Shown: positions 1 to 8,394 of the stretch, one piece after another
How the letters are laid out: every line of letters begins with the position of its first letter
Numbering within the stretch: position 1 is the stretch's first letter
Origin: Vibrio sp. CB1-14
Lineage (GTDB): Bacteria > Pseudomonadota > Gammaproteobacteria > Enterobacterales > Vibrionaceae
Reading direction: 5' to 3'
Assembly: GCF_040412085.2 (NCBI RefSeq)
Contig: NZ_CP115921.1
Span: 744,001 to 808,000 of the forward strand
DNA length: 64,000 nt
Translations under genes and position numbers: made by a program
The notes under the pieces: model-generated
Databases searched by the model: none
What the model was told of the DNA's origin: nothing
Seen by the model: only the letters and a program-made list of their open reading frames with translations

Positions 1-1736
1 AGGGAGCCATTAAACTGATTGCGTGCTTCATCTATCCATTCAACACTATCTGCAGATAGAGGCCGAATGAAAGTACTGCTGAAAGTGCCGCTTGCTTTAT
101 CTTTCGCGCTACCAATTCGAACAGGGCCAAACTCATTTGCTTTCCAGAAACGGACAAGCTCTGTTGTCGCGCCAAAGTTTGTAGCTAGATAATCAACATC
201 GCCTTTCGCCACTTGAGACAAGGCGCTCAACATTTCGGTTCCTAACCCTTTACCTTGCAACAATGGGTGAACCGCAATACGCATTACGCGAAAGCAAGTT
301 TGCAACGCAGCAGCCGATAGTCCTAGGTGGTTTGATAATTCCATTGGAACCAGGTGCCCGGCCGGACGAGCTCGACCTAACTGAACACGCTCGATGAGTT
401 CGGTGTCTAGCTCCCCTTCCCTGTTCACCAAGAGACTGCCAACAACGATATCATCGTAGCTCATGATATACAGCTTCATGGTTTTATTGTTTAGCAACCA
501 CATTAGGTCATTCGGCGAAGTTTGATAATGTGCATTAACCAGCAAAGCGAAAGCCGCATCGAGACACTTACGATTAGAAGACGCGCTTGCTGAATCGAAA
601 GATTCCCAAGTTAGAGCTTCTCGTCGGATCGGTTCTGTAACCATAGGCTTTGGCAAAGAAGTAAGCTCTGCATTTAGCAAAAACGTTGATGAAGCCCACG
701 GCTCCAACAAATCAAACTGGCTCCAACGGATTGGCGTGTCGAGATGGTAGCTCTTAGTCCCTTTTCGATTCTCAGTTAACCACGGCAGAAACTTAACACT
801 GAAACCGCGACCACATCCTTCATACCCATGTATGGTGGTACTAATGACCATTCGGTGATAGTGCTCCACCATCTGTTTTAACATCGAGATGGGTAGTGCA
901 GCAGCTTCATCCACGTACAACAAATCACAGTTTGGCTTAGTCTGTAGCAGTTCATCTGGCGCGATAAACTCAAGTGTAACGCTAGAAGCAGATAAACTCT
1001 GTCCAGCCAACTCACTGTTAAAATGCGCTAGCGCCGATACCACCGCCGTTTTGCTTGGTGCGGTAATCAAAACGCGAAGAGGCCGGTAACCATTGAACCT
1101 TGCAGCAGCAATACCCAGGGCGCTGCTTTTCCCGCGGCCGCGATCTGCCGTTAGAACAAGCGGGCGTTTTCTGTGTCCCGAGACAACATGATGAATAAGC
1201 TCAACGGCTTCTTCTTGCTGTTCGAATCGATTAATAGCGCTTTTAGATGCAAGCGATGTAAGACGGGTTTCATCGTCTAAACAAAAACAACTCGGCTGTG
1301 CCACTTCTAAGCTGCTTTCTTCAAGCGTTGGCAACTCAGATATTGCACCTACAAGCCAAGGATGGAGTGACGACTGTTCAGACTGAAGCAAAATAAGCAA
1401 TCCACCGCCAACCAAAGTCCCAAGCGCAGCATTAAAACTGTTAGCGTCAAACTGCTTATCAATGGTGACCACTAACAGCTGCGTATCTTGCCCTAAAAGA
1501 CGTTTACCTTGATTGGGAGGAATATTAACTAGCCCATCAATTTTCGTTGAACCGATATGGAATCGAGATGGCAAAGGAAAGTGGTCAACAAAATGGGAGA
1601 GCAAAGTTTGCTGCCATTGTGACTCGCCTTTTAATACCGTTACAGCGCGTACAAATTGAGCCTGAGCGAGCTGCTGTAATTGAGTTATCGAGCTTAGCTG
1701 TGAGTTAATACGATAGGATAAAGAGTGATTTGCCAT
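1..1736 (-). CDS. tmcA: tRNA(Met) cytidine acetyltransferase TmcA (3' end beyond window)
   Basis: The enzyme makes N4-acetylcytidine at the wobble base of elongator tRNA-Met, using acetyl-CoA and ATP or GTP. Translating the minus strand from the ATG at 1736 gives one open frame to the window edge, about 578 residues (family about 670). Visible elements in order: an N-terminal domain; a Walker A motif in the context TADRGRGKSS; a DEAA-type Walker B motif in LYVDEAAALP, followed by TTIHGYEG; and a GNAT acetyltransferase core with RIAVHPLLQGKGLG. The protein begins MANHSLSYRI. It lies downstream of and codirectional with parA2-parB2, but a strong hairpin separates it, so it is probably transcribed separately. 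The C-terminal tRNA-binding tail is missing only because the window starts here. Confidence 0.93.
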   Translation of the reverse strand, partial: MANHSLSYRINSQLSSITQLQQLAQAQFVRAVTVLKGESQWQQTLLSHFVDHFPLPSRFHIGSTKIDGLVNIPPNQGKRLLGQDTQLLVVTIDKQFDANSFNAALGTLVGGGLLILLQSEQSSLHPWLVGAISELPTLEESSLEVAQPSCFCLDDETRLTSLASKSAINRFEQQEEAVELIHHVVSGHRKRPLVLTADRGRGKSSALGIAAARFNGYRPLRVLITAPSKTAVVSALAHFNSELAGQSLSASSVTLEFIAPDELLQTKPNCDLLYVDEAAALPISMLKQMVEHYHRMVISTTIHGYEGCGRGFSVKFLPWLTENRKGTKSYHLDTPIRWSQFDLLEPWASSTFLLNAELTSLPKPMVTEPIRREALTWESFDSASASSNRKCLDAAFALLVNAHYQTSPNDLMWLLNNKTMKLYIMSYDDIVVGSLLVNREGELDTELIERVQLGRARPAGHLVPMELSNHLGLSAAALQTCFRVMRIAVHPLLQGKGLGTEMLSALSQVAKGDVDYLATNFGATTELVRFWKANEFGPVRIGSAKDKASGTFSSTFIRPLSADSVEWIDEARNQFNGS

Positions 1737-1775
1737 GGCGAAGTCATTGTTAAAAACCTTGGCCAATCTTAGCAC

Positions 1776-1803
1776 AAAAAAATACCCCGCTCTTGCGGGG
1801 TAT
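1776..1803 (-). terminator. Intrinsic terminator after parB2
   Basis: A 9-bp GC-rich stem (ataccccgc at 1782-1790 with gcggggtat at 1795-1803) is followed on the minus strand by a run of seven Ts. It lies 12 bases past the parB2 stop codon and just before the tmcA start. Confidence 0.9.
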
Positions 1804-1814
1804 TGTAGTTGAAT

Positions 1815-2786
1815 TTATTGCATCTTTTGTTTCAGAAACTCTAGGATTTGTTCCATGGTCTGGTCATCGACCTTTTTCAGGTTAATCGCTAGGTTTGGCC
1901 CCTTGCGCGTATAGCTTGCACGGCCTTTAACTAAATCAATCTTAGTCACTTTGGCACGCTTTGGTGGCGACAGCTCATGGATCCAGTTTTCTAGTGTTTC
2001 AGACACATCTTTAGTGATACGAGCGACGCCCTGCGCGTGGCTAGTTTGCCAAACGAAACCATCCGACTGCTGACAACGATCAATGAGTTTAGTCTGGTTG
2101 TCTTTGTCGAGTTCACTGAATTGCTTGTGTAGTCTAACAATCGTTGGGCGACCCAAGTCGCTCACATTTGGATACGCTTGAAGTAGTTCTAATGGCAAGT
2201 CGGCGGCCTTTAGAGCACCACTGACTAGTGCTTCGCTACACTGGAACATTTTTGCTAATGCTTTCTGATCATCTGCTTCACCATTTTCAAGTTTAGCAAG
2301 CATCTCTTTTCCTTTCTCATAAAGTGAAAGAGGCTTATGAGCATTTGCGACGTCAGAAAGGAACTTAGCGTGTTCAGAGTTAATGTTTTCCGCAACGTAA
2401 ATCAAAAACTCTTTTTGCGCCAAAATACATGACATACGACGGCGACTACCATCCAATACCTCGATGGTACCATCAGCTTGACGGCGACCAACTGCTGGGT
2501 ATTGCTGACCTTTGTCGCGCAATGTTGCCAATACATCTGACAGTGCATGCTCGTTTAGAAAGGATTGCTCACGCGCGTTTTCTTGGAAAACAAACGTGTT
2601 AGCTTCTACTTCATTTGCTGGAACGCGAACCAATTCAAACGACACAAGTTCTTCACCCGCTACAGACAGTTCAATCACTTGTGCCTGCTCTTTTGCAGCC
2701 GTTTGTGCTTCTTGTGGTGTCGTTGCACGTCGTTTATTTGCTTTACCAAATAGCTTGGCGTTTAATTCTGAAGTTTTAATTGCCAT
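1815..2786 (-). CDS. parB2: Chromosome 2 partition protein ParB2
   Basis: This centromere-binding protein loads at parS2 sites and works with the ParA2 ATPase to segregate chromosome 2. It has 323 residues, normal for the Vibrio ParB2 family. The N-terminal ParB/Sulfiredoxin-like domain (about 50-180) contains the segment VGRRQADGTIEVLDGSRRRM, which matches the CTP-binding box of ParB proteins. A helix-turn-helix region (about 170-235, KALAKMFQCSEALVSGALKA) follows, then a charged C-terminal domain. The start codon lies 8 bases after the parA2 stop, so the two genes form an operon. Two parS2-type palindromes occur in this window (4231 and 14557). Confidence 0.95.
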   Translation of the reverse strand: MAIKTSELNAKLFGKANKRRATTPQEAQTAAKEQAQVIELSVAGEELVSFELVRVPANEVEANTFVFQENAREQSFLNEHALSDVLATLRDKGQQYPAVGRRQADGTIEVLDGSRRRMSCILAQKEFLIYVAENINSEHAKFLSDVANAHKPLSLYEKGKEMLAKLENGEADDQKALAKMFQCSEALVSGALKAADLPLELLQAYPNVSDLGRPTIVRLHKQFSELDKDNQTKLIDRCQQSDGFVWQTSHAQGVARITKDVSETLENWIHELSPPKRAKVTKIDLVKGRASYTRKGPNLAINLKKVDDQTMEQILEFLKQKMQ

Positions 2787-2794
2787 TTCTTACA

Positions 2795-4018
2795 TTACCC
2801 TTGATTCAGTGAAGCCCAGTTGCTGTGCAATACTCTTTCTAACTCTAGTGCACTTTTTTGAACAGCGTCTTGAGCAACCGCCAACGTTTTCTTACCACCC
2901 TCAAAATCAGACGCCGTCAAATCGAAAACCGTGCTGTAGGTGTCAGCACAAGTCTCAAATGCGCGGCTTCTTGGGATGGTGGCCATCATCACTTGGTCGC
3001 CAAGTAAGTAATTCATTTCAGTTAGTACCGACACTTGCTTCTTGTTGTCATCTTCAAACATAGTAGGCATTAGACGAACAAACTCTAACCCCTTCCAGTC
3101 TTCAGGGAACATCTCATAAACCGTTGGCAAATGCTGGAAGAAGTTGACTGTCGACGCCCAGTCAAGGCGCTTTGCGGCACATGGAATTAGCAGTGCATTC
3201 GATGCGTACATTGCATTCCATACTAATGGATCTACGTGAGGACCGGTATCAATCATAATGACATCGAAGTCTTCAGCAATCTTGTCGATCAGCTTCTCTT
3301 TTAGAAGTTTAACGATGTCGAGAGATTGGCTTTGCGACAGCGTTTGCCATGCTTCAGCGTTAAACATGGCATCTTCTGGAAACGCAGATACCGTTTTAAG
3401 ATTTGGATATTGCGTTGGCAGTAGTACGTTACGACGAAGAAACTCTAAGTCAATCTCTGTACCTTCTGGGACATTTTCCAACATTACATCAACCGCAGAA
3501 TAGATATTCTCATGGTCAGCAACGCTGATTTGCGGGTTTAAGAACAAACGAAGTGAGCCTTGTGGATCAAGGTCAATTAGACAAATACGGTAACGTTTGT
3601 CTAGGTTCAACGCTAAGCAAGCCGCCAGGTGTACAGCACTCATCGACTTACCCGTACCACCTTTTTGGTTCTGTACGTTGATAATCCATGGCTTGTTATT
3701 AGCGCTATTCTTGCGCTCGTGGAACTTAGGCACACCTGCCGCATCCATTAACATATGCGCTTCTTGCAGCGAAATAGAGTAATGATTAGCGTTGTTTTTC
3801 GTAAACTGATGACCGCCCTGCTCTATTTTACTGATGGCATCGTCCAGCTTTCTACGAGTTAGACCAGAGCGCGTTTCCATCATCGCTTTTGACATCGCTG
3901 GGAAGTGATCATCACTGCGCTCTTCCAAAACGATTTCAATACGATCCGCTTGCACTTGCTGAGTTTGCTCTGCAAGTTGGTAGAGATTGTCTATTGTTTG
4001 TTCTCTTTTCATACCCAA
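2795..4018 (-). CDS. parA2: Chromosome 2 partition ATPase ParA2
   Basis: A ParA-family ATPase that polymerises on DNA and positions the chromosome 2 origin. It has 407 residues: an N-terminal extension with a helix-turn-helix-like part (about 1-110), then a deviant Walker A motif in QNQKGGTGKSMSAVHL and a Walker B region in DFDVIMIDTGPHVD. The long N-terminal extension is characteristic of the P1 ParA/type Ia group and fits DNA binding and autoregulation. The gene is read away from the origin; its upstream region contains a parS2 site at 4231 and the rctA segment. Confidence 0.95.
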   Translation of the reverse strand: MGMKREQTIDNLYQLAEQTQQVQADRIEIVLEERSDDHFPAMSKAMMETRSGLTRRKLDDAISKIEQGGHQFTKNNANHYSISLQEAHMLMDAAGVPKFHERKNSANNKPWIINVQNQKGGTGKSMSAVHLAACLALNLDKRYRICLIDLDPQGSLRLFLNPQISVADHENIYSAVDVMLENVPEGTEIDLEFLRRNVLLPTQYPNLKTVSAFPEDAMFNAEAWQTLSQSQSLDIVKLLKEKLIDKIAEDFDVIMIDTGPHVDPLVWNAMYASNALLIPCAAKRLDWASTVNFFQHLPTVYEMFPEDWKGLEFVRLMPTMFEDDNKKQVSVLTEMNYLLGDQVMMATIPRSRAFETCADTYSTVFDLTASDFEGGKKTLAVAQDAVQKSALELERVLHSNWASLNQG

Positions 4019-4230
4019 GTTCCAACCAAGTAACCTAATTGTTTATGTACAGCAATATCGTACAATCTCAAGAAAAAGCTGTCCACTCATCTACATAGAT
4101 TATTTACATTAATTTGACTGGCATCTAGCTCTATGATGATTATTTGCGCAAAGTATCACCAAATAGCGAGTATTTCTGTTAATAAAGTACCCTGAAAACT
4201 AAAAACTTTTAAAGTGTTACCGTGTCACTC

Positions 4231-4245
4231 ATTTACAATGTAAAG
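4231..4245. promoter_or_regulatory. parS2: parS2 centromere site upstream of parA2
   Basis: The 15-bp sequence ATTTACAATGTAAAG has a perfect TTTACA-N-TGTAAA palindrome, which is the ParB2 binding consensus known from V. cholerae chromosome 2. It lies 213 bases upstream of the parA2 start, so ParB2 binding could also affect this operon and rctA. Confidence 0.88.
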
Positions 4246-4408
4246 ACAACTTCTATCGGAACGATACAACTTGGCCTATAAATTACGGAGGTTGCTCATT
4301 TGAAAACAAATTGAGAACAGCCACTTACATCTAAGCATTGATGAGACTCAGAATTTGACTGTTCTGAGTAAAGAGAAAAGCATATCAACCACAAGATAAA
4401 TCAGCATT

Positions 4409-4549
4409 GGAACAATGATCAAGGGATTACCTTGATCATTGTTTCGGGAAACAGCTAGACGATGAAAGCATGATCAAGGAAAATTCTCGAATGAAAGCAA
4501 CTCGACTTAACCCCAAAGGATGATCATCTTTAGCGGAACAATGATCAAG
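4409..4549. repeat. RctB-type iteron cluster in rctA (five sites)
   Basis: Iterons of the TTGATCATNNTTYCG type lie at 4409-4424 (minus), 4430-4448 (plus), 4464-4479 (minus), 4519-4536 (plus, degenerate) and 4534-4549 (minus). The first two face each other across about 5 bases and make an inverted repeat with a potential hairpin. Clusters in this position bind the initiator and restrain replication in V. cholerae; that role here is inferred. Confidence 0.8.
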
Positions 4550-4595
4550 TAAATGAGCTTCACGGAAGCATGTAAAATCTCGGTTAGATTACGGC

Positions 4596-4752
4596 TTAAG
4601 TCCCGCGAAGCAAAGGATAGTGCTCAAATTGGCGTATAAATAGACATAAATCGAAACACGGCAGTTACTGGGCTGAATCACTTGATCATAGTTCCGCAGA
4701 TGCCGTAACCAAATATGTAACAACAATACACTATCCGGATTCGATGACTTAA
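4596..4752. repeat. Possible 39-mer-like inverted pair
   Basis: TTAAGTC and GGATAGTG occur in this order on the plus strand at 4596-4622 and on the minus strand at 4729-4752, with 12 and 9 bases between the two words. V. cholerae rctA carries inhibitory 39-mer RctB sites in a comparable place, but I cannot check the match to their consensus. An iteron (4681) lies between the two arms. Confidence 0.35.
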
Positions 4753-4826
4753 AAAATTGCTTGTATTACAAAGCGACAATTTGATTATTTCTTCTTCAAT
4801 CACACACCACTTGATCATGCTTTCGG
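4681..4826 (+). repeat. Two isolated iterons, 4681-4696 and 4810-4826
   Basis: CTTGATCATAGTTCCG at 4681 and CTTGATCATGCTTTCGG at 4810 match the origin iteron on the plus strand. They lie between the rctA cluster and the DnaA box. Confidence 0.75.
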
Positions 4827-4887
4827 AGTAAAACTAGAGGATTGACCAAGATATTCTCTAATCTACACACAGCTTTTCTACCATTTC

Positions 4888-4896
4888 TGTGGATAA
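4888..4896 (-). promoter_or_regulatory. DnaA box
   Basis: TTATCCACA on the minus strand is a perfect DnaA box. It lies 23 bases before the phased iteron array, as in oriCII origins, where DnaA assists RctB. Confidence 0.88.
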
Positions 4897-4910
4897 CTTG
4901 TCACTAGATG

Positions 4911-5038
4911 ATGATCATTGATCCGAAGCTATGATGATCAAGCTTTCAATAATGCGGTGATCATGCATTCGGGACAAGTTGATCATGCTTTCAAAATATG
5001 ATGATCATGGTTTCGTAATCGTGTTGATCATAGTTCCA
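4911..5038 (+). repeat. oriCII array of six phased RctB iterons
   Basis: Six iteron-like units have GATC at 4913, 4936, 4959, 4981, 5003 and 5026, a spacing of 22-23 bases, or about two helical turns. The last four closely follow TTGATCATNNTTYCG; the first two are less exact. Same-face stacking of the initiator is the expected consequence. The array is directly followed by the AT-rich tract where strand opening is expected. Confidence 0.88.
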
Positions 5039-5040
5039 TA

Positions 5041-5150
5041 GGAGAGCTTAGTGATTTGCTTTAATTTCAGTGGCTTAAAGGCATTTTATTTCACAGATCA
5101 TAAGATCACTTAATCAAATTAGATCAGTATAATCATAAAGATCAGTCTTT
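5041..5150 (+). other. AT-rich unwinding region with ATCA motifs
   Basis: The tract after the iterons is AT-rich and contains repeated GATCA/ATCA words at about 5096, 5104, 5112, 5122, 5131 and 5140. ATCA repeats in the unwinding element bind single-strand RctB in V. cholerae. The assignment here rests on position and motif density. Confidence 0.65.
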
Positions 5151-5230
5151 TTGCCAATAAACAAAATAGCGCTTTATTTATGATCCAAATTTCATTATCC
5201 TATGGAACAATATCGAATTTACGGATAATG
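5151..5230 (+). promoter_or_regulatory. rctB promoter and probable autoregulatory operator
   Basis: TTGCCA at 5151-5156 with TTATTT at 5174-5179 (17-base spacer) is a possible promoter. Downstream, CATTATCC (5193-5200) and GGATAATG (5223-5230) form an 8-bp inverted repeat ending 16 bases before the rctB start. In V. cholerae RctB represses its own promoter through a truncated 39-mer at this position, so the repeat is a candidate operator. Confidence 0.45.
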
Positions 5231-5246
5231 TGATCTAGATCCAACC

Positions 5247-7217
5247 ATGAGCAGTGAAGATAAAATCTTGATTAGATCCCCAAGGGATCACAAAGGCGGA
5301 CACCTTTTTGAAGTCACGGAAACAGCCGTTGATTGGATCGAACAATATCAACATTTCAAAGGGGTAACCAAAAGCATCCTTGAGTTAATGAATCTAATTT
5401 CCCTACGCGGATTCAGCTCTAAAGACGGTTTTGTTTCAACAACCGAACTGATTGACGCAACGGATGGCAAGTTGACTCGTGCAGCGATTCAACAGCGATT
5501 ACGTGCCGCAGTAAACATCGGTTTGTTCAGTCAGCATGGTGTAAGATTTGAAGAAGGATTGGCAGGTAAGACGATGCTTCATCGCTTCATCAATCCCAAT
5601 CAACTTGTGTCAGTACTTGGTGCAACGAGTTTGGTGACAGAATCCGTTAAACAATCCGAAAAGCAGAAAAAATCCAAAGCACTTGCTCAAACTCAAGTAA
5701 ACAAACGCCTTCTCAACGAGCACGGTTTATATACGCCACCAGCTATGCGTGATGAAGCGGATCAGTTTGTTGTCTCCCCCACAAACTGGGCAGGGATCAT
5801 CGATCAAGCGCTCGCACCACCTAGAACTCGTAAAAGTTATCAGAAATCAATGGTCTCGATCTCCGGAACGAAAGCCGTGATCGAAACACGTTCTTCCAAG
5901 AACATCATGACTGTTGATGATCTCATGACACTATTTGCGTTGTTTACTCTTACTGTTCAGTATCATGATCATCATCATGAGGAGTATCATCTTGATGCGA
6001 AGCACGTGCCTAACAAAACGCCACTCTACATTACTGATATCCTGTCATTGCGTGGCAAAAAAGACAGTGGTCCAGCGCGTGACTCGATTCGCGATAGCAT
6101 CGATCGAATTGAATTTACCGACTTTCAGTTACATGAACTGACCGGGCGTTGGCTCAGTGAAAACATGCCGGAAGGCTTTAAAAGTGATCGCTTTAGATTT
6201 TTAGCCAGAACGATCACTGCATCTGAAGAAGCACCTCGCGAAGGCGCGGATGGTGAGATCAAGATCAAGCCAAATCTTTACATTTTGGTATGGGAGCCAT
6301 CATTCTATGAAGAGTTGCTTACTCGTGACTATTTCTTCTTGTTCCCACCAGAGATCTTGAAGCAGCACACGCTCGTTTTCCAACTCTACTCATACTTTCG
6401 TAGCCGTATGGCTCGTCGTCATACCGATTCATTGATGCTGACAGATTTGAATCAGAAATTGGCGCGCAATATTGAATGGCGCCGTTTCTCAATGGATTTG
6501 CTGCGCGAACTTCGTAACCTTGCTGAACATGTGGAGTCTCCGAATAAGTTTGATGTCAATTTATGGGGCTATCACTTGACGCTGACGTGCCACGATCCCG
6601 ATGCAAAACTGCCCGATTTCCAAGTCGATATCCGCTGTGACGTGGAAGAAGTGTTGCGTTATTCACGTGCTCGTACCACCAATGCGGGCAAACGTAATAT
6701 GGCTCCAACGCTACCTAACCCACTACGAAATGAACTCGTGACTCGCAAGCAGCTCGATGAACTGTCGTCCATCATTGATGGTGAGTTTGAGCCTATCCAG
6801 CGTAAAGCGCCCTCTCCTAGAGGCAATTTAGGCCGTCGAGTTAAGCAACGTAAGCATTTAGTAGAGATCAATGCAGATGAGATTACCATCATTCTATCGA
6901 AGTACACCTCACCAGAGGCTCTAGAACGCAGTGTAACCGCTTTGTCTGCCATGACGGGTCATTCTATAGCTTCGATAAAACAAGAGTGTTCTGAGCTCAT
7001 GGAGAAGCTTGATTGGTTGCGTGTAGATGGGGATATCATCGCTTATGAGGTACTGAGCCGCGTGGTAGAGCTTTATAATTCTCGTCAGGAGAATAAGCAC
7101 CTATCTATCGAAAGGTTGATTTCAGCACTCGCGGTACGTAAGAAAGTATGTAAACAAGTGCACGAAGGCCATATCGATGAGTCGGTGTTCCGAGTGTTGG
7201 ACGAGGTTTCGGTTTAA
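5247..7217 (+). CDS. rctB: Chromosome 2 replication initiator RctB
   Basis: RctB binds the oriCII iterons, opens the origin and starts chromosome 2 replication; it is specific to the Vibrionaceae. The protein has 656 residues, about the family length (V. cholerae 658), and starts MSSEDKILIRSPRDHKGGHL. The family has several winged-helix domains resembling plasmid Rep proteins plus a C-terminal part for dimerisation and negative control. The C-terminal 130 residues are charged and less compact. The ATG at 5247 has no clear Shine-Dalgarno sequence (gatctagatccaacc precedes it), so translation may be weak by design. It is flanked by oriCII upstream and a hairpin terminator downstream. Confidence 0.97.
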   Translation: MSSEDKILIRSPRDHKGGHLFEVTETAVDWIEQYQHFKGVTKSILELMNLISLRGFSSKDGFVSTTELIDATDGKLTRAAIQQRLRAAVNIGLFSQHGVRFEEGLAGKTMLHRFINPNQLVSVLGATSLVTESVKQSEKQKKSKALAQTQVNKRLLNEHGLYTPPAMRDEADQFVVSPTNWAGIIDQALAPPRTRKSYQKSMVSISGTKAVIETRSSKNIMTVDDLMTLFALFTLTVQYHDHHHEEYHLDAKHVPNKTPLYITDILSLRGKKDSGPARDSIRDSIDRIEFTDFQLHELTGRWLSENMPEGFKSDRFRFLARTITASEEAPREGADGEIKIKPNLYILVWEPSFYEELLTRDYFFLFPPEILKQHTLVFQLYSYFRSRMARRHTDSLMLTDLNQKLARNIEWRRFSMDLLRELRNLAEHVESPNKFDVNLWGYHLTLTCHDPDAKLPDFQVDIRCDVEEVLRYSRARTTNAGKRNMAPTLPNPLRNELVTRKQLDELSSIIDGEFEPIQRKAPSPRGNLGRRVKQRKHLVEINADEITIILSKYTSPEALERSVTALSAMTGHSIASIKQECSELMEKLDWLRVDGDIIAYEVLSRVVELYNSRQENKHLSIERLISALAVRKKVCKQVHEGHIDESVFRVLDEVSV

Positions 7218-7232
7218 CGATTTCCAATAGTG

Positions 7233-7256
7233 AAAAACCTTGTTACATAGGTTTTT
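7233..7256 (+). terminator. Probable rctB terminator
   Basis: aaaaacct (7233-7240) and aggttttt (7249-7256) form an 8-bp stem 15 bases after the rctB stop, ending in a T-run within the stem. Confidence 0.65.
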
Positions 7257-7719
7257 AGTATTGATGGTATTTACACATAACGCTGACAGTCAGCTGACAT
7301 AATAGACAGTGCCTCTGGCTATTATTTATCCCGAATAGACAACCTTTTGTCCTTTCTAATGAAATAAGTAGATTGGCTCATATTGTTACATTCATTCTGA
7401 TATATTTTTTTGCGAGTTCGTTTGGACTCGCTTTTTTTTATCAAAAACTCACCATTATGCTCAAAGTTGCATTGGGCTTAAGGGCAATAACATCAAGGGA
7501 CTGCGTTAAAAAAAGGAGATCTGGATCAAGTCAATTTTCCGAGGTGGAATCTCCTAAATGTACTGCCGTCTTTTGCGGATTTCAAAGTTTATAAACTCCT
7601 TTCTAATACTTCTGATGAGAATTTCCGAGCCAATCACATTCTGACTCAGTTTTTCTTAACAACAATTTTGTCGTTTGCTACAGATTAGGTGTCCAGACAT
7701 GGTTCATCAGGAGGTAACA
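7257..7719. other. Intergenic region between rctB and a small gene
   Basis: No credible protein gene is seen here; short open frames lack ribosome sites and family likeness. It holds a strong orphan terminator (7412-7438) and a 10-bp palindrome gtcagctgac (7289-7298). A small RNA ending at the terminator is possible. Confidence 0.5.
7412..7438 (+). terminator. Orphan intrinsic terminator
   Basis: gcgagt (7412-7417) and actcgc (7426-7431) pair and are followed by about eight Ts. The rctB terminator candidate lies 156 bases upstream, and no coding gene ends nearby, so the hairpin may end a short non-coding transcript. Confidence 0.75.
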
Positions 7720-7920
7720 ATGTCCATCAATTCAATCGACCATGACCAAATGACATCCATCACCAATAAGTGGGATCAATCTGAGGACTTTCAAGAGGAA
7801 TCTCGTCCTGCAAAACAAGCGAAATCCGCTGATGCACGACGCCGCATTGAAGCATTAAGAGAAATCAGAGAGAGTGGTCTATCGCTGGAAGAAGCGAGAG
7901 ACCTAGGACTCATCCACTAA
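7720..7920 (+). CDS. Small conserved charged protein, function unknown
   Basis: A 66-residue protein, MSINSIDHDQ..., starting at an ATG with a good ribosome site (caggaggtaaca). An upstream in-frame ATG at 7675 has no such site. It has no membrane segment. The C-terminal half contains DARRRIEALREIRESGLSLE and probably forms a short helical hairpin. The arginine-rich RRRIE segment is weakly reminiscent of small PA3496-type proteins, but I would not assign a family. Confidence 0.75.
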   Translation: MSINSIDHDQMTSITNKWDQSEDFQEESRPAKQAKSADARRRIEALREIRESGLSLEEARDLGLIH

Positions 7921-8099
7921 GCTACGGTTGAGTAGCGATGGAGCAAAAGAGTAGGGTGGCAGGCATAAGCCACCCTTAATTCTATCTAACACCTAATTTC
8001 GGCGTAATATCAAAGCGTGTAGTCACGGCTTTCATTTGAGTTTGCTACACCAAGGGTGCTATATTCTCAGCCTTGCCACACTAACCGATATAGAGAACC

Positions 8100-8309
8100 A
8101 TGTCGTATAACCTTTCTTTGCTTCCCCCTGCCGAAAAAAACAAAGTGGAACTTGATAAGCAAGCCTCTTATGTTGTGTGGCAAATGAAGGAAGCCAAAGC
8201 TGGCCCTGAAGCGATTCGCGAACAGCTAGAACGCATTCAGGATGACGCTGAAAAAGCATGGTTTGAGGCGTGTGTCGACAAATACAAAAAGATGATGGGA
8301 GTGATGTAA
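8100..8309 (+). CDS. DUF3283-like small protein
   Basis: A 69-residue soluble protein, MSYNLSLLPPAEKNKVELDK..., lysine- and glutamate-rich with predicted helices and no signal or membrane segment. It resembles the DUF3283 family of small Vibrio proteins, by recall of the N-terminal pattern. Its role is unknown. The yebC-family gene starts 85 bases downstream, with no terminator seen between them. Confidence 0.75.
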   Translation: MSYNLSLLPPAEKNKVELDKQASYVVWQMKEAKAGPEAIREQLERIQDDAEKAWFEACVDKYKKMMGVM

Positions 8310-8394
8310 CACTCTTCGTTGCCGCATAGAATTGAATTGTGACGACGATTTGCTAAAATCCTCCGCGTTAAATTGAATTAGAGAGAACATCCCA

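Larger units (their letters stand above)
4019..5246. other. oriCII: Chromosome 2 replication origin region (rctA and oriCII)
   Basis: This 1.2-kb segment between the divergent parA2 and rctB has no credible protein gene. It contains a parS2 site (4231), at least five RctB-type iterons in the parA-proximal rctA half (4409-4549), single iterons at 4681 and 4810, a perfect DnaA box (4888-4896), a phased array of six iterons (about 4911-5038), an AT-rich tract rich in ATCA motifs (about 5041-5150), and the rctB promoter region. Nearly all iterons follow TTGATCATNNTTYCG and contain a Dam site GATC, as expected for methylation-dependent initiator binding. The order matches oriCII of V. cholerae: rctA control half, DnaA box, six iterons, unwinding region, rctB. 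Replication control by RctB is inferred from this match. Confidence 0.93.

Noticed and set aside
2512..3063. 183-residue plus-strand frame opposite parB2 and parA2
   Set aside because: It is antisense to two well-recognised genes and has no family likeness.
7373..7594. 73-residue frame downstream of rctB
   Set aside because: It spans an intrinsic terminator, has no ribosome site and a nonsense-like composition.
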